This document shows, in pieces, positions 25,371 through 34,050 of a stretch of DNA of 39,246 bases. The stretch spans positions 1-39,246 of the forward strand of contig JAJZAT010000027.1 of the NCBI GenBank assembly GCA_021799275.1, written 5' to 3'. Position numbers and translations under genes: made by a program. The first letter of the stretch is position 1. Each line of letters begins with the position of its first letter. The DNA comes from Bacillota bacterium (GTDB lineage Bacteria; Bacillota; Sulfobacillia; JAJZYS01; JAJYTV01). The notes beneath the pieces are model-generated. The model saw only the letters and a program-made list of their open reading frames with translations. It was not told the origin of the DNA and made no database searches.

Positions 25371-26690
25371 CTACTTTTTGGGATCAGGTCCCGGGGCGCT
25401 CTCGTCCGTCCCCTTGGACGAGGATTCGGCCACCGCTCGCCGCAAGCCGGGCAGCCGCTTCAACGCCGGCAGCTGGTTCGGGAACATGCTGCGGCGCCCC
25501 GCGAGCACGTACGCCGGCAGCACGGCGCAGAAGGCGAGGACACCTGCCTTGGGGCCACAGAGTTCGAAGGCGAGCAGGGTGGCGGCGACGGGCACGTTCG
25601 CCGCCGCGCCGAGCAGCGCCGCCATGCCGGCGCCGGCGGCAAGCGGTGGCATGACGTGCAGGACGCCTACGAGCGCGGAGCCGAGGGTGGATCCGATCAC
25701 CAGGGCGGGCGTGATCACGCCGCCGCCGAAACCGGTGGCGAGGGTCAGCGAGGTGAAGGCGATCTTGGCGAGGAAGGCGAGCGGGGGGACGGGCCTGCCC
25801 GCGAGAGCGAGGCCCAGCAGCGGCAGCGAGAGCCCGAAGTAGGCCCGGCCGCAGACCTGGGCGAGCAGGACGAGGGCAAAGCCTCCGCCGGCGGCCAGGG
25901 CCCAGGGCGGCAGGCGCCGGTGCCGCAGGAGCGTTGCGGCCGCGCTGCGCCCGCGCTGCAGAGACTCGAGGTAGATCACCGCGACGAGCCCCGCGGCGAG
26001 GCCCAAGGCGACCATCTTTAGCGCCAGGACGGGCGTCGCGGCCGGGGCGACGAAGGCATGCACGGGCAGGGTGGGGGTGCGCAGCCAGCGGGCGGTGATG
26101 TGGGCGGTGAAGCTTGAGATGCCCACGGGCAGCAGGGCGTGGTAGCTGGCCCGGCCCGCCGCGGGCACCTCGAGCGCGAACACGGCCGCCGCCACCGGCG
26201 CGTCGGTCGCCGCGCAGAAGCCGGCCGCGACGCCCGCGAGGGCCATCAGCTGACGGTCCCCGGGGCTGAGGCGCGCGACGCGCGCGAGCAAGGAGGTGAC
26301 AAGGGCGCCCAGGTAGGCCGCGGGACCCGTGCGGCCGGCCGAGCCGCCCACCGTGATGCTGACGAGCGTCGCGAACGTCTTCGCCAGTGCCGTGCGGGCA
26401 GGGATGTCGCCGTCCCGCCGCCGGTAGGCGGCGAGGACGTTGTCGAGACTCTGGCCGGGGGCATCCGCGGCGAAACGGTGGAGGATCGTGGCCGCCACCG
26501 CGCCACCCAGCGGCAGGAGCAGCCAGAGCAGGGCGGGTGGCAGAAGCGCGACCTTCTCGGGACCGAGCCTCAGGAGCCAGAGGAGGCAGCTCGCCGCCGC
26601 ACCCGCGGCGACACCGCCCACGGAGGTCAGGAGGAGCCAGCGGACGATGGCCAAGAGCCTTTCCGCCTGTTCCAGCAGCAAGGTCTTCAT
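25371..26690 (-). CDS. ClC-family chloride channel/transporter lacking the gating glutamate
   Basis: A 439-residue membrane protein of the ClC family. It carries the selectivity-filter signatures GGSAGRTGPAAYLGA (115-129) and TGFGGGVITPALVIGS, the pseudo-repeat helices and a long C-terminal tail ending in a polar, Lys-rich stretch. No CBS domains follow. In ClC H+/Cl- exchangers the GREGP motif supplies the gating glutamate. Here it reads GRTGP, with Thr121 in its place, which in studied ClCs abolishes proton coupling, so this protein may be a passive channel. No clear ribosome binding site precedes the ATG at 26690. It lies about 65 bases downstream of the HAD gene start on the same strand. 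Confidence 0.88.
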   Translation of the reverse strand: MKTLLLEQAERLLAIVRWLLLTSVGGVAAGAAASCLLWLLRLGPEKVALLPPALLWLLLPLGGAVAATILHRFAADAPGQSLDNVLAAYRRRDGDIPARTALAKTFATLVSITVGGSAGRTGPAAYLGALVTSLLARVARLSPGDRQLMALAGVAAGFCAATDAPVAAAVFALEVPAAGRASYHALLPVGISSFTAHITARWLRTPTLPVHAFVAPAATPVLALKMVALGLAAGLVAVIYLESLQRGRSAAATLLRHRRLPPWALAAGGGFALVLLAQVCGRAYFGLSLPLLGLALAGRPVPPLAFLAKIAFTSLTLATGFGGGVITPALVIGSTLGSALVGVLHVMPPLAAGAGMAALLGAAANVPVAATLLAFELCGPKAGVLAFCAVLPAYVLAGRRSMFPNQLPALKRLPGLRRAVAESSSKGTDESAPGPDPKK

Positions 26691-26742
26691 AGAGGGGAGC
26701 CACCCGATCTCTCGTGGTCCTGGTGGGGGGCAAGGGAACGGA

Positions 26743-26769
26743 AGGCCGGAGCCGATCAGGCTCCGGCCT
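26743..26769 (-). terminator. terminator after the APC permease
   Basis: A perfect 11-bp stem AGGCCGGAGCC / GGCTCCGGCCT with a 5-base loop lies 15 bases past the permease stop. On the minus strand it is followed by the U-rich TCCGTTCCCTT. Confidence 0.75.
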
Positions 26770-26784
26770 CCTGCCTGGGGACGA

Positions 26785-28413
26785 TCAGTCCTTGATGTCG
26801 AGGGCCGGATCGTCGATGAACTTGCCCTGGTCGATGCGGACGGCTTCGGGCGTCTGCCAGCCGCTCCTGACCGCCCAGTAGTAGAAGAAGATGGAGTAGA
26901 TGATGATCACCACGAGGTCCCACGGGTAGGGAATGATCTGGTGCGGCGCGCCGAAGTTCTTGGCTCCGATGTAGCTCATGATCAGCTCGACGACGAGCCA
27001 GGCGATGAGCCAGTAGCCGGCCTTCAGGTGCTGCCCCGCGAACTTCTCGCGGTCATTCGTGAAGCTCGAAACGCCATAGGCGTAGAAGACGACGCCGAGC
27101 AGGATGCCGAGCAGCACGATCCAGTCGTCGGTCCAGCCGGTCCAGTAGATGATCAGGCTGCAGAGGATGAAGGAGATCGGCGCGATCCAGTTCATGCCCT
27201 TCAGGTAGAAGGGGCGCCTGAGGTTCGGTGCCGTCTTGCGCAGCACGGCGGCCGCGATCGGGCCGGAGGTGAAGGTGACGACGTAGGCGTTCGAGACGAC
27301 GCCTACGAGCAGCGCCCAGGACGGGAACGGCAGCAGGAAGATCAGCCCCAGGACGATGGTGCCGATCAAGGCGTAGGCGGGGATGCCGGTCTTGGGGTTG
27401 ATCGACGCGAAGGCGCGCGGGAAGTAGCCGTTGCGCGACAGGGCGAGGAACACGCGGGCGGTGGAGCCGGTGTAGACGTTGCCGGTGCCGGCCGGGGACC
27501 AGAGGGCGTCCGCGAACAGGATGACCGCCCACCAGCCGAAGCCGACGGTCAGGACGAGGTTGGCGAACGGGGAGCTGAAGTTGATGGCCGCCCAACCGTG
27601 CGCCAGGACGGACGCCGGCATGGCGACGATCCACGAGGTCTGCAAGAGGACATAGAGCACGACGCAGAGCAGGATCGACCAGATCACGGCCCGCGGCACG
27701 TCGCGCTGCGGGTTCTTGGCCTCCCCGGCGAAGTCGATGGCCTGCCGGAAGCCGAAGAAAGCGAAGATGATGCCGCCGAGAGGCACAGCCTGCAGGATGG
27801 CGGACGTTCCGAACGGTGCGAAGCCGCCGGCCTTGACCGCCGTGAAGTTGGCGCCGTGGAAGTTCGTCACGAGCAGCAGGATGACGGTGAAGAAGGGAAT
27901 CACGATCTTGATCATCGTCCAGACCGTGTTGGTCTTCGCGAAGACGTTGACGCTGAAGTAATTGAGGAAGAAGAAGAGGATCATCAGGACGAACGCCGCC
28001 AGGAGCCCGAGAGCGCTCAACTGGGCGTGCACGTAGAGGCCCGGGATGTAGACGTTCGCGTACTGCACCACCGCCTCCGCTTCGAGCGGCGGCAGGGACG
28101 CGAAGCCGAGCACCGCGGCCCAGCCCAGGATGAAGCTGACGAACGTGCCATGCGAATATTGCGGGTAGCGCACCAGGGCGCCCGATTCCGGAATGGCCCC
28201 ACCGAGCTCGGCGAACACGAGGCCGATGAGGATGACGGCGATGCCGCCGATGATCCAGGAGAAGACGGCCGACGGTCCGGCGATGGCCGCGGACCGCATC
28301 GAGCCGTAAAGCCAGCCGGAACCGATGATGCCGCCGATGGACGCCATGGTCAGGTCGAGAGCCGTCAGGCGCCTCTTCAGATGTCCCTCCCTGATCGGAG
28401 TGACACGTGCCAT
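26785..28413 (-). CDS. APC-superfamily amino acid permease
   Basis: A 542-residue polytopic transporter with about 12 or more membrane helices. The first helix carries the unwound substrate-binding motif MASIGGIIGSGWLYG (about 23-37). FGFRQAIDFAGEAKNPQRDVPRA matches the conserved segment of helix 6 and the following loop in APC permeases. The C-terminus is a short hydrophilic tail (EAVRIDQGKFIDDPALDIKD). The substrate is unknown. An acidic residue within GFRQAIDFAGEAKNP is typical of the family. A perfect AAAGGAGGTCA ribosome binding site precedes the ATG. The acetamidase gene lies upstream on the same strand, 349 bases away, so a nitrogen-acquisition theme is possible but unproven. Confidence 0.92.
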   Translation of the reverse strand: MARVTPIREGHLKRRLTALDLTMASIGGIIGSGWLYGSMRSAAIAGPSAVFSWIIGGIAVILIGLVFAELGGAIPESGALVRYPQYSHGTFVSFILGWAAVLGFASLPPLEAEAVVQYANVYIPGLYVHAQLSALGLLAAFVLMILFFFLNYFSVNVFAKTNTVWTMIKIVIPFFTVILLLVTNFHGANFTAVKAGGFAPFGTSAILQAVPLGGIIFAFFGFRQAIDFAGEAKNPQRDVPRAVIWSILLCVVLYVLLQTSWIVAMPASVLAHGWAAINFSSPFANLVLTVGFGWWAVILFADALWSPAGTGNVYTGSTARVFLALSRNGYFPRAFASINPKTGIPAYALIGTIVLGLIFLLPFPSWALLVGVVSNAYVVTFTSGPIAAAVLRKTAPNLRRPFYLKGMNWIAPISFILCSLIIYWTGWTDDWIVLLGILLGVVFYAYGVSSFTNDREKFAGQHLKAGYWLIAWLVVELIMSYIGAKNFGAPHQIIPYPWDLVVIIIYSIFFYYWAVRSGWQTPEAVRIDQGKFIDDPALDIKD

Positions 28414-28762
28414 GCAATCTGACCTCCTTTCGTCGGAGCCAGTCCCTTCACGTGGTCATGCTTTTGGCGCATCACCTCTCAAATGACCTATATACGGGGC
28501 CGGGCCCCCTCTTGACCGGCTCCGCGGAACATTGGCCCCATATGAGGTTTTGGGGACCCTCCGGCAATCGCCGCGGGTCGAAGGCATGGGTGCGTTGGGC
28601 GTATGCGGCCGAGGGTTGTTCGGCCGCTCATGGGGTCGAGCGCGTGCGGCGCGCCGACCGAAGCCCTCTTCCGGGCCGGCCATTGCCCGATGGGCGATGT
28701 GTCCATGAAGCGGCAGCGACTCCCGGGCGCCTGGCGCCCGGGAGTCGCTGCGAACCCGAAAC
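28414..28762. other. 349-base gene-free region ahead of the permease
   Basis: It contains the hairpin at 28714-28750, and towards the permease an AT-richer stretch (CAAATGACCTATATACGG, 28477-28495) likely to hold its minus-strand promoter. The long leader, about 80 bases or more with internal inverted segments (GGTCAT near 28485 and ATGACC near 28453), might be regulatory. No known riboswitch class was recognised. Confidence 0.5.
28714..28750 (-). terminator. terminator after the acetamidase
   Basis: A perfect 17-bp GC-rich stem (28714-28730 with 28734-28750) and tight loop lie 13 bases past the acetamidase stop. There is no clear U-tract. Confidence 0.7.
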
Positions 28763-29677
28763 TTAGGTGAACATCGCCTCGAGGTCGACGCCAAGCTCCC
28801 CGAGCCAGCTTCTCTTGAATTCCATCCGCACGGTCTTCAGCGGGTCGACGACCTGGCAGATCCTGAGGTCGCCCTTGGCGCTCAGCAGCATCGCGATCTC
28901 GGGCAGGGCCACTCCGGTCTTGCGCCGGAGCCAGTGCGCCATCGCCCTGGCGGCATCTGCCGCCGCTTCGTCGAGCGTCAGGCGGGAGACGATCGCGACG
29001 GCGAGTTCGTCGTCCACGAGGAACGGCGTGGGCAGGTCCGCGGATTTCAGCACGGTGAGGGTGACGGTGACGCGGCCCGGCATCTCGACACCGGTGCTGC
29101 AGACCTCGCCGTCGCCCATCGCGGCGTGCAGGTCGCCAAGCGCGAAGAGGGCGCCCGGCACGTTCACCGGCAGCACCAGCGTGGCGCCCTCGGTGATCGG
29201 CTTGCAGTCCATGTTTCCGCCGTGTTCGCCCGGGGTGCCGTTGGCGACCGGGACCCCCGCGGGGGCTGTGCCGATCACCCCGATCATCGGGTTCACGGGC
29301 CAGCGCTGACCGAGGATCTCGATTCGGCCGTCCTGGATCGGGACGAGGTGGATCGTGCTTTCCTCGAGTTCGTCGCCGAACACGCCCATGCCCTGGCCCG
29401 TCGTCATGACGCCGTGGTCGCCGGGCTCGATCCGCTCGACGCGCACCGCGAGCAGGTCGCCCGGGTCGGCGCCCTCGACGTAGATGGGTCCGGTGGCGGG
29501 GTTCACGTGGTCCCAGTTGATCGCGACGAAGGGCTGGTTTTCGGACTGGATCTGGTTCTCGAAGCAGTCGGCGGTCTCGATCTCGATCGTGTCCCCGCTG
29601 CGGACGGTGAGAGCGGGAGCGTTCTCACGGGACATGGCGTAGACGAGATGCGTTGGGCTCAGGTGATGGAGAGCCAT
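28763..29677 (-). CDS. acetamidase/formamidase family protein
   Basis: A 304-residue protein of the FmdA/AmdA family, which hydrolyses short amides (acetamide, formamide) to the acid and ammonia. Recognisable segments are NPATGPIYVEGADPGDLLAV (about 58-77), GVIGTAPA, the metal-site region TPGEHGGNMDCK, and GALFALGDLHAAMGDGEVCSTGVE, which carries the conserved Asp, His and Cys. The frame reaches 29752, but MALHHLSPTHLVY at 29677 is the family-typical start and follows AAAGGAGG with a 10-base spacer. Formamidase could feed the formate dehydrogenase elsewhere in the window, though the two are not linked in an operon. Confidence 0.9.
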   Translation of the reverse strand: MALHHLSPTHLVYAMSRENAPALTVRSGDTIEIETADCFENQIQSENQPFVAINWDHVNPATGPIYVEGADPGDLLAVRVERIEPGDHGVMTTGQGMGVFGDELEESTIHLVPIQDGRIEILGQRWPVNPMIGVIGTAPAGVPVANGTPGEHGGNMDCKPITEGATLVLPVNVPGALFALGDLHAAMGDGEVCSTGVEMPGRVTVTLTVLKSADLPTPFLVDDELAVAIVSRLTLDEAAADAARAMAHWLRRKTGVALPEIAMLLSAKGDLRICQVVDPLKTVRMEFKRSWLGELGVDLEAMFT

Positions 29678-29801
29678 GCTCCATCGGCCTCCTTTCCAGG
29701 CAATGCCTCGAATTGGCCGCGAGCGGGCGAGTTCCTTCACCCGTCTGCGCAACTCCTTCGCTGCCGGGGTTGACCCTGGCGCGCGGCGGGAGCGACGAAA
29801 G

Positions 29802-29817
29802 GCCCTGCGGTCAGGGC
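29802..29817 (-). terminator. terminator overlapping the lipoprotein stop
   Basis: The stem GCCCTG / CAGGGC spans the stop codon of the gene ending at 29811. On the minus strand it is followed by CTTTCGTC. It is a short but plausible intrinsic terminator. Confidence 0.5.
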
Positions 29818-30593
29818 AGAGTCTGCAGATCGTTCGCGAGAAAGTAGTTCAGCACCGTGGTGGCGAGGGCATGGTCCTTCTGCGGCAGGGTGACGTTCAT
29901 CTGCTCAAACGGCAGACCGGACCGGTGATCGACGAGGCCCGAGTAGGCGACGCCGTTGACCTCGAATTCGCCGGTGGCCGGCAGCCGATAGGCGACGACG
30001 TTCGGCGAGAGCGCGACTTGCGACAGAACGTGCTCGGGCTTCGGCGCCGGGACGTCGATGACCCTGAACTGCGCCCAGTTCTGCCGGACGTAGGCGAAGA
30101 ACGCGGCCGCCGAAGAGTCGCCGCAGCCCATGCAGCCGCCCGCCGTGGTGATCGAGACGAGCGGACCATGGTAGGGGGACTTCGCCGGGTTGACACCGGG
30201 CGGGTAGAGCGTGACGCCGCCGCTGCCATCCGCGCCGTACACGCCGAGTCCCGTCCAGCCGGCGGGACCCAGGAACACCGTGCCGGACCAGTACGCCGCG
30301 ACCGCCCCCTGCCATGCGGCGGGGATCGAGACCGTGACGGAGCTTGGGGCTGTCCGGCCGTAGTCGACGGCAAATCGTGTCGGAACTTTCTCGACCGGCA
30401 GCGTGACCGTGACGGTCCCTTGCGCCCCGGGGTGCGGCGGGCCATCCGGGACAGATCGGTACGACGGAGGGGCGGGGGCGTGCGGCGGGACCTTGTGCGC
30501 CGCGGGACGCGGCGCGGCGGACGGAGCCAGGCCGCAGGCGGTGAGCAGCAGGACGCATGCGGAAGCCAGCGCAAACAGGGAACCGCTTCGCAT
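29811..30593 (-). CDS. 260-residue lipoprotein (DUF4850-like)
   Basis: A predicted lipoprotein with signal MRSGSLFALASACVLLL and lipobox TACG (Cys20), then a Pro/Ala-rich linker. The domain is characterised by VYGADGSGGVTLYPPG, a Cys-x-x-Cys pair in TTAGGCMGCGDSSAAAFF and LSPNVVAYRLPATGEFEVNGVAY. The overall pattern recalls the uncharacterised DUF4850 group, and this similarity is a judgement by eye. The CMGCG pair may form a disulfide or bind metal outside the cell. GAGAGGACG precedes the ATG. The downstream hairpin overlaps the stop codon. It is co-directional with the SDR gene upstream, 53 bases away, and may be cotranscribed with it. Confidence 0.75.
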   Translation of the reverse strand: MRSGSLFALASACVLLLTACGLAPSAAPRPAAHKVPPHAPAPPSYRSVPDGPPHPGAQGTVTVTLPVEKVPTRFAVDYGRTAPSSVTVSIPAAWQGAVAAYWSGTVFLGPAGWTGLGVYGADGSGGVTLYPPGVNPAKSPYHGPLVSITTAGGCMGCGDSSAAAFFAYVRQNWAQFRVIDVPAPKPEHVLSQVALSPNVVAYRLPATGEFEVNGVAYSGLVDHRSGLPFEQMNVTLPQKDHALATTVLNYFLANDLQTLP

Positions 30594-30646
30594 GGGTTCA
30601 CGTCCTCGCGAGAGAGTGCCGGCGGCGTTCGAGGTGGTGCACTGGT

Positions 30647-31411
30647 TCAGCGGCTGCGGACGTATTCCCCGTACCAGGCGTCGAAGTCCTTCGCGACGAT
30701 GCGTGCACCCGTGAGCCCCTCGGCTTCCACGGAGGCCAGGAAGACGATCGGTGGGCCCATGATCTCGGCAGGCAATAGCCTCGCCGGGGCGACGCCGTCC
30801 GGGATCATGCCCGTCAGGGTGGCTCCGCCGGGCAGCAACTGGTTCACGGCGATGCCGTACGGCCTCAAGTCTTCGGTCATGATGCGGCTCAGGGCCTCCG
30901 CGCCCGCCCGGGCGGGGCCGTAAGGCACGAAGCCGCGGCGCTGCATCGTCTCGACGTTCATCGTGACGTTGACGATGCGGCCCCTGCCCTGGCGCACCAG
31001 CATCGGCGCGAAGGCCCGGGCCACGAGGAAGTAACCGGTGAGGTTCGTGCGCAGGACGTTTTCGAACCCCGCGACCGGCACCTCGAAGAAGGGGCGCGGG
31101 TCGGTCATGAAGTTCGGGTTGACGGTGCGCATGCCGATGCCGGCGTTGTTCACGAGAAGCTCCAGACTGCCGAACTCGGCCTCCACCCGCTTAGCCACGG
31201 CTTCGACCGACGCCTGCTCCCGCACGTCGACCCCGGCCAGGTGGGCTTGGAGTCCAAGGTCGCGGAACTCCTTGACGACCTGCCGCAGGCGCTCGGTCGG
31301 GCGGGCGGCGACGAGCACGTCCATGCCCGCTTCCAGCAGAGCCGCGGCCATCGCCCGGCCTAGACCACTCGTCGCGCCCGTGACGAGCGCGGTACCTTCG
31401 AGCTTCGCCAT
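30647..31411 (-). CDS. SDR-family protein with altered catalytic residues
   Basis: A 254-residue Rossmann-fold short-chain dehydrogenase/reductase with cofactor loop TGATSGLG (11-18) and NNAG (88-91) intact. The active site is unusual: the YxxxK motif reads Tyr164-GPA-Arg168, and the usual catalytic serine position lies in NVTMN (Thr150/Met151). Lys-to-Arg and loss of Ser normally weaken or abolish oxidoreductase chemistry, so it may be a regulatory or binding SDR or have a shifted substrate. The ATG at 31411 follows GGGGAG. The long frame upstream to 32350 is antisense to the propeller gene. It is divergent from the lipoprotein at 31577. Confidence 0.88.
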   Translation of the reverse strand: MAKLEGTALVTGATSGLGRAMAAALLEAGMDVLVAARPTERLRQVVKEFRDLGLQAHLAGVDVREQASVEAVAKRVEAEFGSLELLVNNAGIGMRTVNPNFMTDPRPFFEVPVAGFENVLRTNLTGYFLVARAFAPMLVRQGRGRIVNVTMNVETMQRRGFVPYGPARAGAEALSRIMTEDLRPYGIAVNQLLPGGATLTGMIPDGVAPARLLPAEIMGPPIVFLASVEAEGLTGARIVAKDFDAWYGEYVRSR

Positions 31412-31576
31412 GCCATCACGCTCCCCGGCTGTCCTACGGCGCGTTCCCACAGGATTCCTGCGCCAAGGCAGGGTTAGCGGTCGTGGCTCGAGCGACGCAA
31501 AGTCGCGGCCGGTCGGCAGGAACCCTTGGGCGCACCTTGAAAGGAGTTGCCCAAAAGGGCAGCGGGAGGTGGCTGC

Positions 31577-33517
31577 GTGCGGCACAACACAGGTGGCGGA
31601 ACTGGTCGGACCAGATGGGCTGTCGGCGCGCTCGCCGCCATGGCCGCCATGTCGCTGGCCGCCTGTGGCACAGGCTCCGGTCATGCGGCGGCCCAGGGCA
31701 CGAGCCTCAAGTCCCTCCTGCGCATGAAGCCGCGCCCGAGCGAGGTGCGGCTCCTGTCGGGTCAGCCGCCGCATCTCACGGCGCTTCAGTTCGAGACGCC
31801 CGAGGACGGCTGGGCTGGTGGGCAGGGCGTCATCCTCGCGACCCGCGATGGCGGGCGGAGCTGGCGCCCCCAGTACCTTGGCGGGGGCAACGTGAGCGGC
31901 TTCTCGATCCTCTCCCGGATCGTCGCCTTCGCCGCCACCAGCGTCGGGCTGCTCGGCACGAACGACGGCCAGACCTGGAAGAGGATCAGCGCGCAGCCGC
32001 TCTGGCAGGTCCAGTTCCTCACGCCCACGCAAGGGTATGGCCTCGGCGAAGCCGCGGGGACCTCGTATCCTTCGTCCTTCAGCCTCCTCACCACGACGGA
32101 CGGCGGACAGGTGTGGCACAAGATCCAGATCGGCCCCGTCGAGCAGGCCTGCTTCTTCGCGGGCGGCGTCGGCCTCGCGGTGCCGACGACGCCGTACTTT
32201 GGCGGCGGCCTGACGGTGCGGCGCACCACCGACGGCGGCCAGACCTGGAGCACCGTACTCAGGGTGCCTGCGGCGCACGCGGCGAACCTCGCCTGCACCG
32301 GGGACGGAGGCGCCTGGCTCGTGGCCGCCGGTGGTGCCGGCATGAGCCAAGAGTCCTACTCCGTCTTCCGCAGCGGCGATCAGGGTGCCACATGGACGGC
32401 GGCGCTCGCCGTTTCCACCGCGGGCGCCGGGCCGGCGCCGGGCGACACCAAGGGCGCCGCGATCGGGCCGGGGTCGTCGCCCGGGCCGATCGCGGTCCTC
32501 AGCAGGAAGCAGGCGGCCATGACGGGCCTATGCGAGGCCTGCACCGGCAGTGGCATCGCGATGGTGGAGACGACGTCGGACGGCGGCGGCCACTGGCGGA
32601 AGACGCCCGCCCTGCCGCCGGTCTCGGCACCCGACGTGCTCGCCCTCGCTGCCTTGACGCCCAAGGACATGTGGCTCCTCTTCAATGTCGGTTCGGGACA
32701 GTCCGAGATCGCCTCGACCACGGACGGCGGTGCCGCCTGGCGCATCCTCTACACCGCGCCGCGGACCTTGCCGCCCTTCTCCCTGACCTACGCGTCGCCC
32801 GAGGTCGCGTTCGGCTTCGGCACGAGCGCCTATTCCCTGCGTGTCGAGCGCAGCGACGACGGCGGCCGGACCTGGCGGACGGTCGGGAGGCTGCCCAAAG
32901 GCACGAACCCGTACAACTACAGCCCGATCGCGGCCGTAGGCACGCGCGACCTCTATGTGGTGGCATCCGGCGTGCTCCTTGCTTCGAACGACGGCGGACG
33001 GCACTGGCGCGTCGTCCGCAAGGACATCTCGGGCAATGTGCACGGCCTCAAGTTCACGACGCCCCAGGCGGGCTGCTACTCGGTGATCGGGGCGGGCCGG
33101 TCTCGCCAGGACTTCGAGACCCGCGACGGCGGCAAGACGTGGAGGAAGGCAGCCCTGCAGGGCGTGCCGGCGGCGATCTGCGCCGTGGCCGGCGGCCATC
33201 CGGCGCTCGCCAACGAGGCCGCGGGGCTCATCCGCCGCCTGACCGGCCCCACCGGCAATGCAGCCGTGCCCCCGGACTATCTGTCCTTCGCGGGCACGAC
33301 GGCGAGCAGCATCTGGCTCGCGTTCTCGAACGATCCCGTCAGCAGGCTCTACATCCTCTCGGCCAGCAGGCCGCCCGCGGTGACCGCCTGGCCGGACCAT
33401 GAGATCAATCCCGCCGCCCTCGTGCCGTTCGGGGACCGCGAGGCCTATCTCCTTACCACGGACGGTCGCCTGCTGCGGACGACGGATCAGGGCAGGACGT
33501 GGACGCAGCAGCCTTGA
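31577..33517 (+). CDS. Asp-box/BNR beta-propeller lipoprotein, paralogue B
   Basis: A 646-residue exported lipoprotein with lipobox SLAAC (Cys30), related in architecture to the gene at 20512. It contains about 11 Asp-box motifs, such as TRDGGRSWRPQ, TTDGGQTWSTV, SDDGGRTWRTV, SNDGGRHWRVV, TRDGGKTWRKA and the C-terminal TTDQGRTWTQQP, predicting one or more beta-propeller domains. A Cys-containing loop (GLCEACTG) may be disulfide-bonded. The GTG at 31577 has GGGAGGTG ahead and directly precedes the signal peptide. The ATG further upstream adds a stretch outside the ribosome binding site. A GNAT gene begins 16 bases after the stop, followed by a HAD gene, so the three likely form an operon. Its role is unknown. 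Confidence 0.88.
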   Translation: MRHNTGGGTGRTRWAVGALAAMAAMSLAACGTGSGHAAAQGTSLKSLLRMKPRPSEVRLLSGQPPHLTALQFETPEDGWAGGQGVILATRDGGRSWRPQYLGGGNVSGFSILSRIVAFAATSVGLLGTNDGQTWKRISAQPLWQVQFLTPTQGYGLGEAAGTSYPSSFSLLTTTDGGQVWHKIQIGPVEQACFFAGGVGLAVPTTPYFGGGLTVRRTTDGGQTWSTVLRVPAAHAANLACTGDGGAWLVAAGGAGMSQESYSVFRSGDQGATWTAALAVSTAGAGPAPGDTKGAAIGPGSSPGPIAVLSRKQAAMTGLCEACTGSGIAMVETTSDGGGHWRKTPALPPVSAPDVLALAALTPKDMWLLFNVGSGQSEIASTTDGGAAWRILYTAPRTLPPFSLTYASPEVAFGFGTSAYSLRVERSDDGGRTWRTVGRLPKGTNPYNYSPIAAVGTRDLYVVASGVLLASNDGGRHWRVVRKDISGNVHGLKFTTPQAGCYSVIGAGRSRQDFETRDGGKTWRKAALQGVPAAICAVAGGHPALANEAAGLIRRLTGPTGNAAVPPDYLSFAGTTASSIWLAFSNDPVSRLYILSASRPPAVTAWPDHEINPAALVPFGDREAYLLTTDGRLLRTTDQGRTWTQQP

Positions 33518-33533
33518 GGGAGGCAGGCGAGAC

Positions 33534-34046
33534 ATGCGGCTTTCGGACGGCGGTCTGCGGCTGCGCGAACTGCGGCCGGCCGACATCGACACGGCTCTCG
33601 GGTGGTACCAGGACCCCTACGTCTTACGCATGTCGGAGGGGCCTGCGGCGCAGCCCTTCGACCGCCGGCGCGTCGAGCGCATGTACGAAGTCCTTGGCAG
33701 CACCGGCGAGCTCTACATGATCGAGGTGCCTGAGGGCGACGTCTGGCGGGCGATCGGCGACGCGACGCTCGCGCGGGACACCCTGCCGATCGTCATCGGC
33801 GAGAGCCGGTACCGCGGCAAAGGCATCGGCGGGCGGGTCCTGGACCTCCTGATCGGGCGGGCGCGGGAACTCGGCTGGTCATGTCTCGAGGTGAAGCACG
33901 TCTACGCCTACAACGAAGCGAGCCGCAGGCTCTTCCTGAGCCGCTGCTTCGTCCAGATGGGGACCGGCGTCGAGGGTCGGGACACGGCTTACGGGCGGTA
34001 CCGGCTGGATCTGCGGGCCGTTCCCTCGGGTGGAACGAGGAGGTAG
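33534..34046 (+). CDS. GNAT-family N-acetyltransferase
   Basis: A 170-residue acetyl-CoA-dependent acetyltransferase. LRLRELRPADIDTALGWYQDPYV is the usual first strand and helix of RimJ/RimL-like GNATs. IVIGESRYRGKGIGGRVLDLLIGRA holds the acetyl-CoA-binding R-G-x-G-x-G loop, and VYAYNEASRRLFLSRCFVQMG is the conserved Asn-containing last helix. Targets may be an amino acid, an aminoglycoside-like amine or a protein N-terminus. The ATG at 33534 lies 16 bases after the propeller gene, with GGGAGG within reach. The following HAD gene starts 4 bases after its stop, an operon arrangement. Confidence 0.88.
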   Translation: MRLSDGGLRLRELRPADIDTALGWYQDPYVLRMSEGPAAQPFDRRRVERMYEVLGSTGELYMIEVPEGDVWRAIGDATLARDTLPIVIGESRYRGKGIGGRVLDLLIGRARELGWSCLEVKHVYAYNEASRRLFLSRCFVQMGTGVEGRDTAYGRYRLDLRAVPSGGTRR

Positions 34047-34050
34047 CAGG

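Noticed and set aside
26440-28422. Plus-strand frame opposite the permease and ClC genes
   Set aside because: Asp/Glu/Arg-rich shadow of hydrophobic genes on the other strand.
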